This document shows, piece by piece, positions 51,133 to 61,937 of a stretch of 64,000 bases of DNA. Source of the stretch: Juglans regia (Eukaryota; Streptophyta; Magnoliopsida; Fagales; Juglandaceae); assembly GCF_001411555.2 (NCBI RefSeq), contig NC_049911.1:30353044-30417043 (forward strand), given 5' to 3'. The notes below the pieces were generated by a model. It was not told the origin of the DNA, searched no databases, and saw only the letters and a list, made by a program, of their open reading frames with translations. Made by a program: the position numbers and the translations under genes. Numbering within the stretch: the first letter of the stretch is position 1; each line of letters starts with the position of its first letter.

Positions 51133-52902
51133 TCTGCGCCTTGCGCTATAACTTAAAAGTGGCTATGCAGGTACTGTTTATTACTGTTGATGTTACTGTT
51201 CATCAACAGTAATGAACAGTGTAGAGTTTTTTTTTTTTTTTTTTTTTTTTACAATTGTTTATATTACCTTTATTACCGTTCATCAACAATAATGAACAGT
51301 GTAAAGTTTTTTTTTTTTTTTTCGCATATTTTTTTCCGCAAATGTTTATATTATCTCTTTCTCTTTAAATAGATTTTTTTTTGTATTTATCTAAAGAGTA
51401 AAATAAATTATTACTTCTGTCAAATGCTTGCTTTATAGTCGAATTGTTATGTAATTGTTATTTATAATTCTTGAATTTTTAGTGATTATATTAGAATTTG
51501 TAAAAGCAATTATATATAATTGAATTGATTGGATCAAATTTGTGTGATAAGTATTTTTTAGATTTTTATTTAAGTTATTTAGACTTTTATAGAGTAATAC
51601 TAAAAGTGATATATCATTTTTAATCTTCAAATTTAATCTAACGGTAGAAGTTTAAATATTGATTTAAACTAACATAAAATAGATAATTAAAATATAAATA
51701 TTCTATCATACACTTAAAATTAACTTCAATTTAAAGTAACATCAACAGTAATGAACAGTGTAGAGTTTTTTTTTTTTTTTTTTTTTTTACAATTGTTTAT
51801 ATTACCTTTATTACCGTTCATCAACAATAATAAACAGTGTAAAGTTTTTTTTTTTTTTTCGCATGTTTTTTTCCGCAAATGTTTATATTATCTCTTTCTC
51901 TTTAAATAGACTTTTTTTTGTATTTATCTAAAGAGTAAAATAAATTATTACTTCTGTCAAATGCTTACTTTATAGTCGAATTGTTATGTAATTGTTATTT
52001 ATAATTCTTGAATTTTTAGTGATTATATTAGAATTTGTAAAAGCAAGTATATATAATTGAATTGATTGGATCAAATTTGTGTGATAAGTATTTTTTAGAT
52101 TTTTATTTAAGTTATTTAGACTTTTATAGAGTAATACTAAAAGTGATATATCATTTTTAATCTTCAGATTTAATCTACCGGTAGAAGTTTAAATATTGAT
52201 TTAAACTAACATAAAATAGATAATTAAAATATAAATATTCTATCATACACTTAAAATTAACTTCAATTTATATATATATATATATATATTTGTCGATATC
52301 TTAAAAGAGGCTATCATATTACTGTTAATCAACAGTAATGAACAGTAAATAAGCTGTGTGGTTTTTTTTTTCGCATATTCATATACTGTTCATTACTGTT
52401 ATGAACAGTAAAGAGGTTTTTTTTTTTTTTTTCATGTTTGTTTTGTTTTTTTGTTTCTTTTTAGGTTCGTCTGTGTGAATGTCAGTGTCCGATGTAATAC
52501 CACAATTGTGCGTGGGGAATGAAAGAGAGAGAGAAATGAAAGGTGGGGAAAAATATTGATTTATAGGTTTTAAATTACAACTCTTCATCTTTAATTTTCA
52601 GATTTAATCTAACGATAGAAGTTTAAATATTGATTTAAACTAACATAAAATAGATAATTAAAATAATAATTTTTTATCATTAAATAAATAATAAAATTTT
52701 ACTGTACATTTTTAAGAAAAAAAATTATCTAATTAATTTGAATTTTTAATATAATTTAAATTTCATAATAAATGATGAACATAAATAAATAATAATTTTA
52801 TTTTTATACATTAAAATATTTTAATATTCAAAGTTATATATATATATATTTTTTTAATTTGATAGATGTGGCAAACGTGCTTTGCACGTTTATCACCACT
52901 AG
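51133..52902 (+). mobile_element. Non-autonomous Helitron, copy 1
   Basis: Begins with TC (TCTGCGCCTTGCGC) after a host A. Ends with a perfect 8-bp hairpin AAACGTGC-TTT-GCACGTTT (52873-52891), seven bases, then CTAG (52899-52902) followed by host T. These are the diagnostic Helitron termini: 5' TC, 3' hairpin plus CTRR, A^T insertion, no target duplication and no terminal inverted repeats. The interior has no gene. It carries two near-identical tandem units of about 540 bases (starting near 51197 and 51745) rich in ACTGTTCATTACTGTTGAT words and T-runs. Confidence 0.82.
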
Positions 52903-52996
52903 TATATATATATATATATATATATTTACTAATCAACCAATAAACCAACACTTAAACAAAGCATTTCATAGATATATATATATATATATATATATA
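52903..52996. other. Spacer between the two Helitron tails
   Basis: Ninety-four bases: TA repeats, a unique 45-base centre (ACTAATCAACCAATAAACCA ...), then TA repeats. Both Helitron 3' ends point into it, as expected if a TA-rich tract was hit twice. Confidence 0.8.
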
Positions 52997-54573
52997 CTAG
53001 TGGTGATAAACGTGCAAAGCACGTTTGCCACATCTATCAAATTAAAAAAAAAATATAAAATATAACTTTGAATATTAAAATATTTTAATGTATAAAAATA
53101 AAATTATTATTTATTTATGTTCATCATTTATTATGAAATTTAAATTATATTAAAAATTCAAATTAATTAGATAATTTTTTTCTTAAAAATGTACAGTAAA
53201 ATTTTATTATTTATTTAATGATAAAAAATTAGTATTTTAATTATCTATTTTATGTTAGTTTAAATCAATATTTAAACTTCTATCGTTAGATTAAATCTGA
53301 AAATTAAAGATGAAGAGTTGTAATTTAAAACCTATAAATCAATATTTTTCCCTACCTTTCATTTCTCTCTCTCTTTCATTCCCCACGCATAATTGTGGTA
53401 TTACGTCGCACATTGACATTCACACAGACGAACCTAAAAAGAAACAAAAAAACAAAACAAACATGAAAAAAAAAAAAAAAAAACCTCTTTACTGTTCATA
53501 ACAGTAATGAATATGAACAGTAATGAACAGTATATGAATATGCGAAAAAAAAAACCACACAGCTTATTTACTGTTCATTACTGTTGATTAACAGTAATAT
53601 GATAGCCTCTTTTAAGATATCGACAAATATATATATATATAAATTGAAGTTAATTTTAAGTGTATGATAGAATATTTATATTTTAATTATCTATTTTATG
53701 TTAGTTTAAATCAATATTTAAACTTCTACCGTTAGATTAAATCTGAAGATTAAAAATGATATATCACTTTTAGTATTACTCTATAAAAGTCTAAATAACT
53801 TAAATAAAAATCTAAAAAATACTTATCACGCAAATTTGATCCAATCAATTCAATTATATATACTTGCTTTTACAAATTCTAATATAATCACTAAAAATTC
53901 AAGAATTATAAATAACAATTACATAACAATTCGACTATAAAGCAAGCATTTGACAGAAGTAATAATTTATTTTACTCTTTAGATAAATACAAAAAAAAGT
54001 GTATTTAAAGAGAAAGAGATAATATAAACATTTGCGGAAAAAAACATGCAAAAAAAAAAAAAAAACTCTACACTGTTCATTACTGTTGATGTTACTTTAA
54101 ATTGAAGTTAATTTTAAGTGTATGATAGAATATTTATATTTTAATTATCTATTTTATGTTAGTTTAAATCAATATTTAAACTTCTACCGTTAGATTAAAT
54201 CTGAAGATTAAAAATGATATATCACTTTTAGTATTACTTTATAAAAGTCTAAATAACTTAAATAAAAATCTAAAAAATACTTATCACACAAATTTGATCC
54301 AATCAATTCAATTATATATACTTGCTTTTACAAATTCTAATATAATCACTAAAAATTCAAGAATTATAAATAACAATTACATAACAATTCGACTATAAAA
54401 CAAGCATTTGACAGAAGTAATAATTTATTTTACTCTTTAGATAAATACAAAAAAAAGTCTATTTAAAGAGAAAGAGATAATATAAACATTTGCGGAAAAA
54501 AACATGCGAAAAAAAAAAAAACTTTACACTGTTCATTATTGTTGATGAACGGTAATAAAGGTAATATAAACAA

Positions 54574-54615
<42 letters not shown>

Positions 54616-54694
54616 ACTGTTTATTACTGTTGATGAGCGATGCGTCAACGATAATAAGCGATCTGCTTGACTTTTAAGTTGTACAAGGCGCAGA
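52997..54694 (-). mobile_element. Non-autonomous Helitron, copy 2 (inverted relative to copy 1)
   Basis: Same termini as copy 1 read on the minus strand: TCTGCGCCTTGTAC at 54694 and hairpin plus CTAG ending at 52997. Its body is a close reverse complement of copy 1, including the internal duplication, but slightly shorter with different T-run lengths and scattered changes. No coding sequence. Confidence 0.82.
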
Positions 54695-55171
54695 TATTTG
54701 GGCTTTTTTTTTTTTTTTTGTCTTTGCGAATGAATTTTGCAGGAGCTTCGTCTTCCTCTTTAATGGGAAAGAAAATGACTTTTTGGTTCACAACATCTAC
54801 GCGGAGGGAGGGGTAAATGGGGAAGAATAAAAAGGTGAACAGGAACTCTTATTAATGATTAAATCAAGCCCCATTTCATGTCATTGTACAAGAATTTTCA
54901 TTTCTTTATATCTACCTTTAGATTTTAATAATAGATAAATTCTATTTACAGTTCTCACTTGGTGTGCAGACCTATTGATGTGTTTCATTAAATGGAAAAA
55001 AACACCATTTTGAAAATTACATTATTGTAATTTAAAAAAAAAATTGAAAGATAAAATTGTTCAAGTTTGCATGAGCAGTCCCTATTGGAGATTGTACGTA
55101 GACTAACTCTTAATAATATTAGGATGGTTGGAAATGTTTGGATAATCAAATGAGATGATAATCTTATGAAT
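54695..55171. other. Intergenic DNA between the Helitron pair and the Copia element
   Basis: No gene is seen. The last 45 bases or so (from about 55130) look like the left end of a family A MITE that was split by the Copia insertion. Confidence 0.5.
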
Positions 55172-55176
55172 AATAG
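55172..55176. repeat. Copia target-site duplication, left copy (AATAG)
   Basis: Matches 57610-57614 on the far side of the element. Confidence 0.75.
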
Positions 55177-55379
55177 TGTTACAATTCAGAGAAGAAGAAA
55201 AACTCTTTATTTTTTTATGAATATATTATGTACAACTTGAAAACATATAAGGCAATGAACTCTTATGTTTATAGAGTTCCAGACTTTACAAAGAAAATAA
55301 AATCAGAACTAACAAACTAATCTTGTAAACCTATCATGTATTAACACGTGTGTGTGCTGACATGTGTTTATTTCTAATA
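55177..55379 (-). repeat. Copia 3' LTR
   Basis: 203 bases, TGTTACAATTC...TTTCTAATA on the plus strand, close to the LTR at 57411-57609 with about a dozen or more differences. It is the 3' LTR because the coding fragments run on the minus strand. Confidence 0.85.
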
Positions 55380-55389
55380 GTCCACTTCA

Positions 55390-55513
55390 AGATAGAGTAT
55401 ATACATCATATATACCCATCTTGGAAAGCAAATAAGTAAACAAGGATGAGCCTAAAGGTTTAGTGAGAATGTCAACAATTTGATTTTGTGAAGATACATG
55501 TAAAGTGTGCAAA
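55390..55513 (-). repeat. Internal direct repeat in the Copia element, copy 1
   Basis: About 120 bases containing CATATATACCCATCTTGGAA and GATGAGCCTAAAGGTTTAGT. It is repeated in the same direction at 56315-56437. Confidence 0.85.
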
Positions 55514-55541
55514 CATTAGAAGTTGAGATATTAAAAGGACC

Positions 55542-55868
55542 TCAAACATCATAATTAACTAATTGAAAAGGTAAATTTGAAACACTAGAACTATGAGGAA
55601 ATGATAGTCTTTTATGTTTTTCCATAGGACAGATATTACAAGGACATGTATGAGAATTTGAAAAAGAATCTATTGGATATGTTTGAGAAATAAGAGACAT
55701 TTTTTGTAAAGAATGATGACCTAGGTGATAATGCCAAAGGTAAAATCTGAAAATTTTTACAGTATTTGCATAAATGAAATTGATAATACTCTTGGATGGC
55801 TTTGATGGTGCACAAACAACTGGCTGTTGCAAAAATGTATAACCCTTCACATCTTCTACCCGTCCCAA
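55542..55868 (-). pseudogene. Copia GAG-pre-integrase fragment
   Basis: Contains LWHYHLGHHSLQKM and an HxCxxC zinc-finger-like part (HTCPCNIC), the N-terminal HHCC region of Copia integrase, with PMEKHKRLSFP after it. The piece is open for about 108 codons but lacks the integrase core and is out of order relative to the reverse transcriptase. Confidence 0.8.
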
Positions 55869-56314
55869 TTATCTTTCATGCCATAAGGTCCTAAATAAAA
55901 TATAAATCAGATAAAAGATAAATGCACATTTCTGATTAGAGGTAAGATTGCCGACAGATAATAAATTGTAGGAAAAAAAGGTACACAAAGTACATCTGTC
56001 AATATCAAAGAATCTCATAATCTAATTTTACTAATATGAGTGATAGCAACAACTATGTCATTGAGAAGTTTTACTAAAGTGTCAAGAATAAAAGTAATAG
56101 TAGTAAAGAAATATAAAGAATGCACAATATGATCAATAGCTCTTGAATCGATGATCTAGGAGTTAGATAAATCTTAAATAGAAATACTATTGCAAGAAAA
56201 AGTTTAACGAGGAAAATCTGATGCAGAAGGCAGATTATTGTCAAGAGACATAGTAGCAAGCTGGCCAGACACTTGATTTGCAGTCGAATAAAACTTCTCT
56301 TTATAATAGTCACC

Positions 56315-56437
56315 TTCAAGATGGAGTATATATATATCATATATACCCATATTGGAAAGCAAATAAGTAAATAAGGATGAGCCTAAAGGTTTAGTGAGAA
56401 TGTCAGCAATCTAATTTTGTGAAGATACATGTAAAGT
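56315..56437 (-). repeat. Internal direct repeat in the Copia element, copy 2
   Basis: Matches 55390-55513. It follows the RNase H remnant and probably represents the original 3' internal end of the element. Confidence 0.85.
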
Positions 56438-56611
56438 GCGCAGTAAACCAGCTTGAATCTTTTCCCGAATCAAATAACAATCCAACTCGATGTGTTTAGT
56501 ATGCGCATGAAATATCGGATTAGCTACAATGTGCAGGGCAGCTTAATTATCACAGAATAATAGGGTAGCATTATAATGATCCCGATGTAACTCTTTAATC
56601 AAAACCAATAT

Positions 56612-57388
56612 TCAAGTAGTCATTGATCTATACTGATCTGGCTCTACTGATAAGCGAGAAATTGTTTGTTGCTTTTTGAACTTATATGAGATTAAAGAAT
56701 CACCAATGAATACACAATATCCATAAATTGATATTCTAGAATCTGGACAACTTGTCCAATCTGAATTAGCAAATGCTTTGATGTGTAACAAAGAACCTTC
56801 TGAAAGAAAGATGCCTTGACCATGAGCCTTTTTTATATACCTCAAAATTCGATGTGTTGCTTGCATATGAGGAACTCGAGAAGATGCCAAAAATTGACTA
56901 AGATAATGAACTGAAAAAGCACTATCAGGCTCGGTATGGGTTAAATACAACAAACGACCTATCAACCTTCTATACGAAGTAGGATCTGATAATAACTTTC
57001 CATGATTCATAGAAAGTTTGGAATGATGATCCATGAGAAAATTTACTAGTTTGGCAGCCAATAACCCAGCATCTGAAAGTAATTCCAATGCATATTTTAT
57101 TTGACACAAGCAAATGCCTTTCTTAGATCTAGTTATTTCTAGCCCCATAAAATATTTGATAGCACCCAAATTTTTAAACTTAAATTGGCTATGCAAAAAC
57201 TCTTTAAGAGCAATGACAAATGACTCATCATTAATTGCAATTAAAATGTCATCAACATACACAAGTAATGTTATGAAAAAAGAACATTGCTTCCTTGTAA
57301 GAAAAATCGTTTCAGGAGATTCTCCATTCTGTAAGAAAAATGGACAAGCTGAGTGGTCAACCGTGGAGGATGATAAAGAAAATGTCAT
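56612..57388 (-). pseudogene. Copia reverse transcriptase (C-terminal part) and RNase H start
   Basis: Open for 258 codons. Shows the catalytic LVYVDDILI, the SQFKFKNLGAIKYFMGLEI motif, RRLIGRLLYL, and the RNase H start FANSDWTSCPDSRISIYGYCVFIG. The fragment stops within the usual SRSSAEAEYR-like motif, altered here. The N-terminal half of the reverse transcriptase is missing. Confidence 0.9.
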
Positions 57389-57400
57389 TTCGCAACCTAA

Positions 57401-57410
57401 TCTAATACCA
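57401..57410 (-). other. Copia primer-binding site
   Basis: TGGTATTAGA directly inside the 5' LTR on the minus strand; one change from the common TGGTATCAGA complementary to initiator Met-tRNA. Confidence 0.75.
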
Positions 57411-57609
57411 TGTTACAATTCAGAGAAGAAGAAAGCTCTTTATTTATGATAAATATATTATGTACAACTTGAAAATAGAGAAGGCAATGAACTCTTCTAT
57501 TTATAGAGTTTCAGACTTTACAAAGAAAATAAAATCATAACTAACTAACTAATCTTGCTAACCTATCATGTATTAACATGTGTGTATTGACATGTGTTTA
57601 TATCTAATA
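57411..57609 (-). repeat. Copia 5' LTR
   Basis: 199 bases, pairs with 55177-55379. Confidence 0.85.
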
Positions 57610-57614
57610 AATAG
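57610..57614. repeat. Copia target-site duplication, right copy (AATAG)
   Basis: Follows the 5' LTR on the plus strand and is identical to 55172-55176. Confidence 0.75.
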
Positions 57615-57800
57615 TAAAATTATTTGAGATAAGATGTTTTATTATGTTTTGAAAAAAGATAAAGAAAATTAAATAAAAGTATTATGAAGTTAAAAAATTA
57701 TATTCTTATAATTTTTTAATATAATTATTTTGTTTTGAAATTAGATCAAGTTGTATAATTCTATAAATAGTAAAATCATATCATTTTATATATTTATTTT
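57615..57800. mobile_element. Right part of a family A MITE split by the Copia insertion
   Basis: TTATTTGAGATAAGATGTTT, AATAAAAGTATTATGAAGTT and AATATAATTATTTTGTTTTG follow the family order. Its left end, AATCAAATGAGATGATAATC, is found before the Copia element at about 55145. Confidence 0.6.
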
Positions 57801-58650
57801 TATATAATTCTTTTGTATTCGTCTTTTAAAGATAGCTTGGCCAGTCAGTCAGCACTTCGACGAACAAATTATAGAAGAGAGAGAGAGAGAGAGGAAGCGC
57901 CACTCCTATTGTCCCGCATCAGTCAAATTCTTCAATGATTTGATTAGAATTTGGGTGTGCCGAGTACTGAATTACATTCCCAACATTTTTTATTATAAAT
58001 GTTGTCTATTTAAAAATAAATAATAATAATAATATGTGTATTATTTGTAACTTTATAAACAAATTTAAAAAACACACGTGCTAATGTTTCATATTTCATT
58101 ATTTAAGATGGTTTGCCTAAACTTGATCTGTCAACCTTCTATTACTGCAATATCGGTTCTGTTAAAACTATATATATGTACATGTGTGACATTTACGTCC
58201 GGATGGTTTTTGTCTTCGATCTATGTATATTTCACTTTAGTAAAGAAGCAGCATTAGGCATGATCGACAAACTGATCAGTAGGGAAAGCATGCATGCATC
58301 ATTTCCAATTTCCCTTCGCGGTTATAAAGACAAAGATATTTAGATCATCGAGCTGCTGCTTTAATTTGAAACTCTAAAATGAGAAAAACACATAAATTTA
58401 ATTTTTAACAATATTTATTTCTAAGTAATCAAGTAACATTAAATATTCAACAAATATTATTAAAACCATTTTATAATTTGTCTGTCCCTTTTACTCTAAA
58501 TAATAGAACTCGTACATAAATTCTACGGAATCCGCGCGCAAACAACACCGAAACTTGTTTTCCAACATATATCTTAATTAAACACCATCTAAGTGCAGGA
58601 GAGATTGCATGGTGTTAGTTACAGGATCCACACAAATTATCTAACCTCTA

Positions 58651-58857
58651 AGGGCCCGTTTGTTTTCAAAGATGAGATGAGATGAGATGAGTTGAGATTA
58701 AAGTTAAAAAGTTGAATAAAATATTGTTAAAATATATTTTTTAATATTATTGTTGTTTTGAGATTTGAAAAAGTTGAATTGTTTATTTTATTTTGTGTGA
58801 AAATTTGAAAAAATTGTAATGATGAGATGAGATGAGATGTTTTTAGAAAACAAATAA
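58651..58857. mobile_element. MITE, family A, well preserved
   Basis: Starts GGGCCCGTTTGTTTTCAAAG with ATGAGATGAGATGAGATGAG, has TTGAATTGTTTATTTTATTT and GTGTGAAAATTTGAAAAAAT, and ends GATGAGATGTTTTTAGAAAA. It is nearly the reverse complement of the copy at 59046. Confidence 0.85.
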
Positions 58858-59045
58858 ATCAGGAAGATAGTTTGCATACAAACTAATTGATTGGACTACA
58901 GGTCTCCAGTACTGCTGTATGGTTAATTGCCTGGACCACATCTCCACTGTAATTAATGTGTTTGGATAATTAATATAATACCCGTTGCGGCAAGGAATCG
59001 GAGGAAGTTATTGCATATGTCATAAGACAACAAACCTCGTTAGAT

Positions 59046-59260
59046 AGCCTTGTTTGTTTTTCAAAAACATCTCATCTCATTTCACCTTATCATTACAACT
59101 TTTTCAAATTTTTACACAAAATAAAATAAACAATTCAACTTTTTCAAATTCCAAAATAACAATAATATTAAAAAATATATTCTAATAATATTTTATTCAA
59201 CTTTTTAACTTTAATCTCAACTCATCTTATCTTATCTCATCTCTAAAAACAAACGAGCCC
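59046..59260. mobile_element. MITE, family A, well preserved, opposite orientation
   Basis: Runs from AGCCTTGTTTGTTTTTCAAA to ACAAACGAGCCC. The ends form an imperfect inverted repeat (AGCCTTGTTTGTTTTT against GGGCTCGTTTGTTTTT). Flanked by TTAGAT on both sides (59040-59045 and 59261-59266), a probable target duplication. Confidence 0.85.
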
Positions 59261-59884
59261 TTAGATGCTTTTCACGTATAGATAGGATCATCCACCAAGG
59301 CATTACAAGAAAGTCGTACGTAGTGTTATTAATTATACAAAGATCGGAATAATAGGCCGTTTGATACCGACTAAAGTTATTAGGAATAGCCTAGCATGCA
59401 CACACGCACGCACCTAGCTTGGAGGTCAGGGTCTCAAATAGTAATTTAGAGATCGAATTCCCATGCTTACAGATACGAATTAAATAGGAGTAGCCACAAC
59501 ACATTAATTTACGTACAAACGGGAAAACATGAACATGACATACAGAAGGACCGGAACAAGTTCTGTTCTAGTTTCCTCGTACAATTTGATTAAACTCGGG
59601 GACATCTTGAAATGACCAGACTCCAAGGGCTTATTTCTCGCATGAGTCTTCTCCATCTTACCTCAATTTCAGCTAGAGAAGAGAGAGCCTGCAGGAAATT
59701 CAAGGAAGACGTAAGCGACAATATAGTATATGTTATCGAAGACGCCAGCATGCAAGCTGGGAAATGCATTTGAAAATTATATGTCTCGACGCCAGCTCGT
59801 CTTAAACTAGTATTTACTGTTAAGAAATATGGGTGGAAAAAAGAATCAGAAGAAAACAATATTTTTCTGGGTGTCGTTACTGCT

Positions 59885-61937
59885 TTACCCTAATTTGAGA
59901 GATGTATCGGAACTGTCGTCTTCTAGAGAAGGGGGGCCACCGCTGCTGCTGCAAACATTGGTGACAGATTCCGACGACATGCCTTCTTCCTGGACGAGGA
60001 TGTCCGACTCCACAAGAACAGGTCTTTTTCCCTTGGAAGACATCATCATCTGAAATCCAAAAATATCATCCACCATTTTGTGCAGAACGTAAAAACAAAC
60101 AAAGCAAGCAAATCAAACAAATATTCTTACCTTCTGCTTCAATTGCCTGTTCTCCTCTAACAACTGAGCTCCCTGCATTTGGTAGCCGGTGCAAGAACAC
60201 AAGTGAACAAAGGAAGCATTAAAACTTGAACTTCGTTGGTAAGGAGAATTACAACATCTCAGAAAAATAAAACCAAACTGAAACCAAAACTAGCTACGTC
60301 TCCAAAGCATGTTAAGAACGAAATAATTCTCTTATCAATTCGTGATGTCTCATTCTAGCTAGACATCTCTCTCTAATGAAACACAACGTAGGTTTCCCCA
60401 GTTGCCAGTCTGACTAAAACCACTTTCACTTGAGGGACTGCGACACATATGGAATCAGAACACAACCAATAAGCATATAATTACTACCTGGTTTCATGAA
60501 AACCCCATACTTTCCCTTGTTTTTTCTTGATGAATGTCCGTATATAAAAGTACACGTACTACCATTCTGTTTCAACAACTGAACACGTCATTAATCACTC
60601 TAATATATTTTAGTAATAAATGTAGGTGAAAGTCATATTTTGAAGAATGTCCACTAAATTTCTGCTACATTAAATTAGCTATACACAATTCATTTGGAAT
60701 ATGAACTACAGTAACTTCATCCCTAAAGTCATATATATATATATATGAAGAGAACTATTGCATCTTCATTCTAATATTTATTATTTCCTGTATTTTCCTT
60801 TTTCTTCCCTCAGGTGCAATTTCATCCCTTCAATAACTTCATCTCTAGAATTACGATACATTTTCTTATTATTAATTATATTTTTATCAAATAATATTAA
60901 TCATCTTTCTTTTAATATTTTTTAAAATATAAGAAATTTTTTGCATCTATCTACAACCATGCAAAAATGATAATAATATGAGAAAATATGAATAAACTTT
61001 TTATTAATTATTATAAAGTAATAAATAATGCAATAATCTTACCTTATAACAAATTATAATATAAGTAATGTTCATCTATCTAATTTAATTAAAGAAATAT
61101 TAAAAATAATAATAAAATATTTTATTATTATACAGAATGTGATGACTAATCTAAGATTCAAGTTTTGAGTGATTGGCTGAAAGTACAAAAATTTCATATT
61201 AGTCAAATTTTGAAGATTAGGATCACCAAATGACTAATCCAATCCAATGCCAATGCTCTAAGGTGTTTGTTTACTAACCTTTCTTTCAAGTGTAGTAATC
61301 TCAGTCAGCAACCGTTCTTCCTGAAAGAAATTAAGAGGAAGGCCCACACGATTCTTCATATAATATTCTTACGCAGTTTGATATGTATATACTACAGAAA
61401 GGAACCAGCAAAAACCTTAGTCTCAAGCACACGGCTAAGTCCAGCTTCAAGCATTTTCTCCAATTGCTGCAATTCCTCTAAATTTAATCCTTCAAGATCC
61501 TCTCCTCTTGTCTGCCTGCAGGCAAAAGTGTCTAAATTAGCATCAGCAAATACTGGGAAAGATTATCCTTTAGCAACTATTAATACCTTAGTTGGTGGGT
61601 CTTATCTGCCACTTCCTTACTCAATCTGATGTGATTATTATTCTCTAGCTGAAAATAACGAAGAAAGTGGTCAGATGACCTCCTTTAAGCATAAAGCCTA
61701 CTACAAAAGGCAACATTCCCGTGTCTGACTTGGATCTACAATTTAGATGATCATGCCATTTCCTCCATGTCAATTAGCACGAAGCATTACAGGAGTCCTT
61801 GCAAACGTCTAATCAGAGCTTTTCGGTAATTCTTGAAATATGATTAGCAATATATTACCTGCAGTTCAAGGGATGGCTGATCCATTTGTTTAATGCCATT
61901 AGATTGCATATCATACCTTCCAAGTATATCCTTCATA
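59885..61937 (-). CDS. SVP/AGL24-type MADS-box factor, exons 2-7 (5' part outside window)
   Basis: Exons: 61937-61859, 61648-61587, 61515-61416, 61320-61279, 60172-60131, 60049-59885, of 79, 62, 100, 42, 42 and 165 bases, the classic MIKC exon pattern. They encode the intervening region (MKDILGRYDMQ), the K-box coiled coil (QPSLELQ, LSKEVADKTHQLR, GEDLEGLNLEELQQLEKMLEAGL) that mediates MADS dimer and tetramer formation, and a C-terminal domain ending SSDTSLKLG. K-box wording and the SLKLG end fit the SVP/AGL24/JOINTLESS clade, which controls flowering time, dormancy and meristem fate. The stop comes directly after SLKLG, whereas many relatives carry a few more residues. The MADS domain is not found up to base 64000, so the DNA-binding exon lies upstream of a first intron longer than 2 kb. 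With a standard 188-base first exon the frame would be kept (about 225 aa). Confidence 0.9.

Larger units (their letters stand above)
55177..57609 (-). mobile_element. Deleted and rearranged Ty1/Copia retrotransposon
   Basis: 2433 bases with two LTRs of about 200 bases and a 5-base duplication AATAG outside. A primer-binding site TGGTATTAGA (57410-57401), resembling the one for initiator Met-tRNA, touches the 5' LTR. Most of gag, protease and integrase is gone. The remaining pieces are out of order: reverse transcriptase comes right after the primer site, and a GAG-pre-integrase piece lies nearer the 3' LTR. It cannot move by itself. Confidence 0.85.
57801..59884. other. Intergenic DNA downstream of the SVP-like gene
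   Basis: Contains a GA repeat at 57875-57893, two well-preserved inverted family A MITEs (58651-58857 and 59046-59260), and the 3'UTR of the SVP-like gene at its right end. No other gene is supported. Confidence 0.5.

Noticed and set aside
51133..54694. Large inverted repeat as a MULE or fold-back transposon
   Set aside because: Foldback elements have their repeat ends outermost with target duplications. Here each arm has its own Helitron 5' and 3' termini, so two Helitrons explain it better.
58113..58343. 76-codon plus-strand frame between Copia and the SVP-like gene
   Set aside because: No domain, AT-rich codon use, no splice or promoter support.
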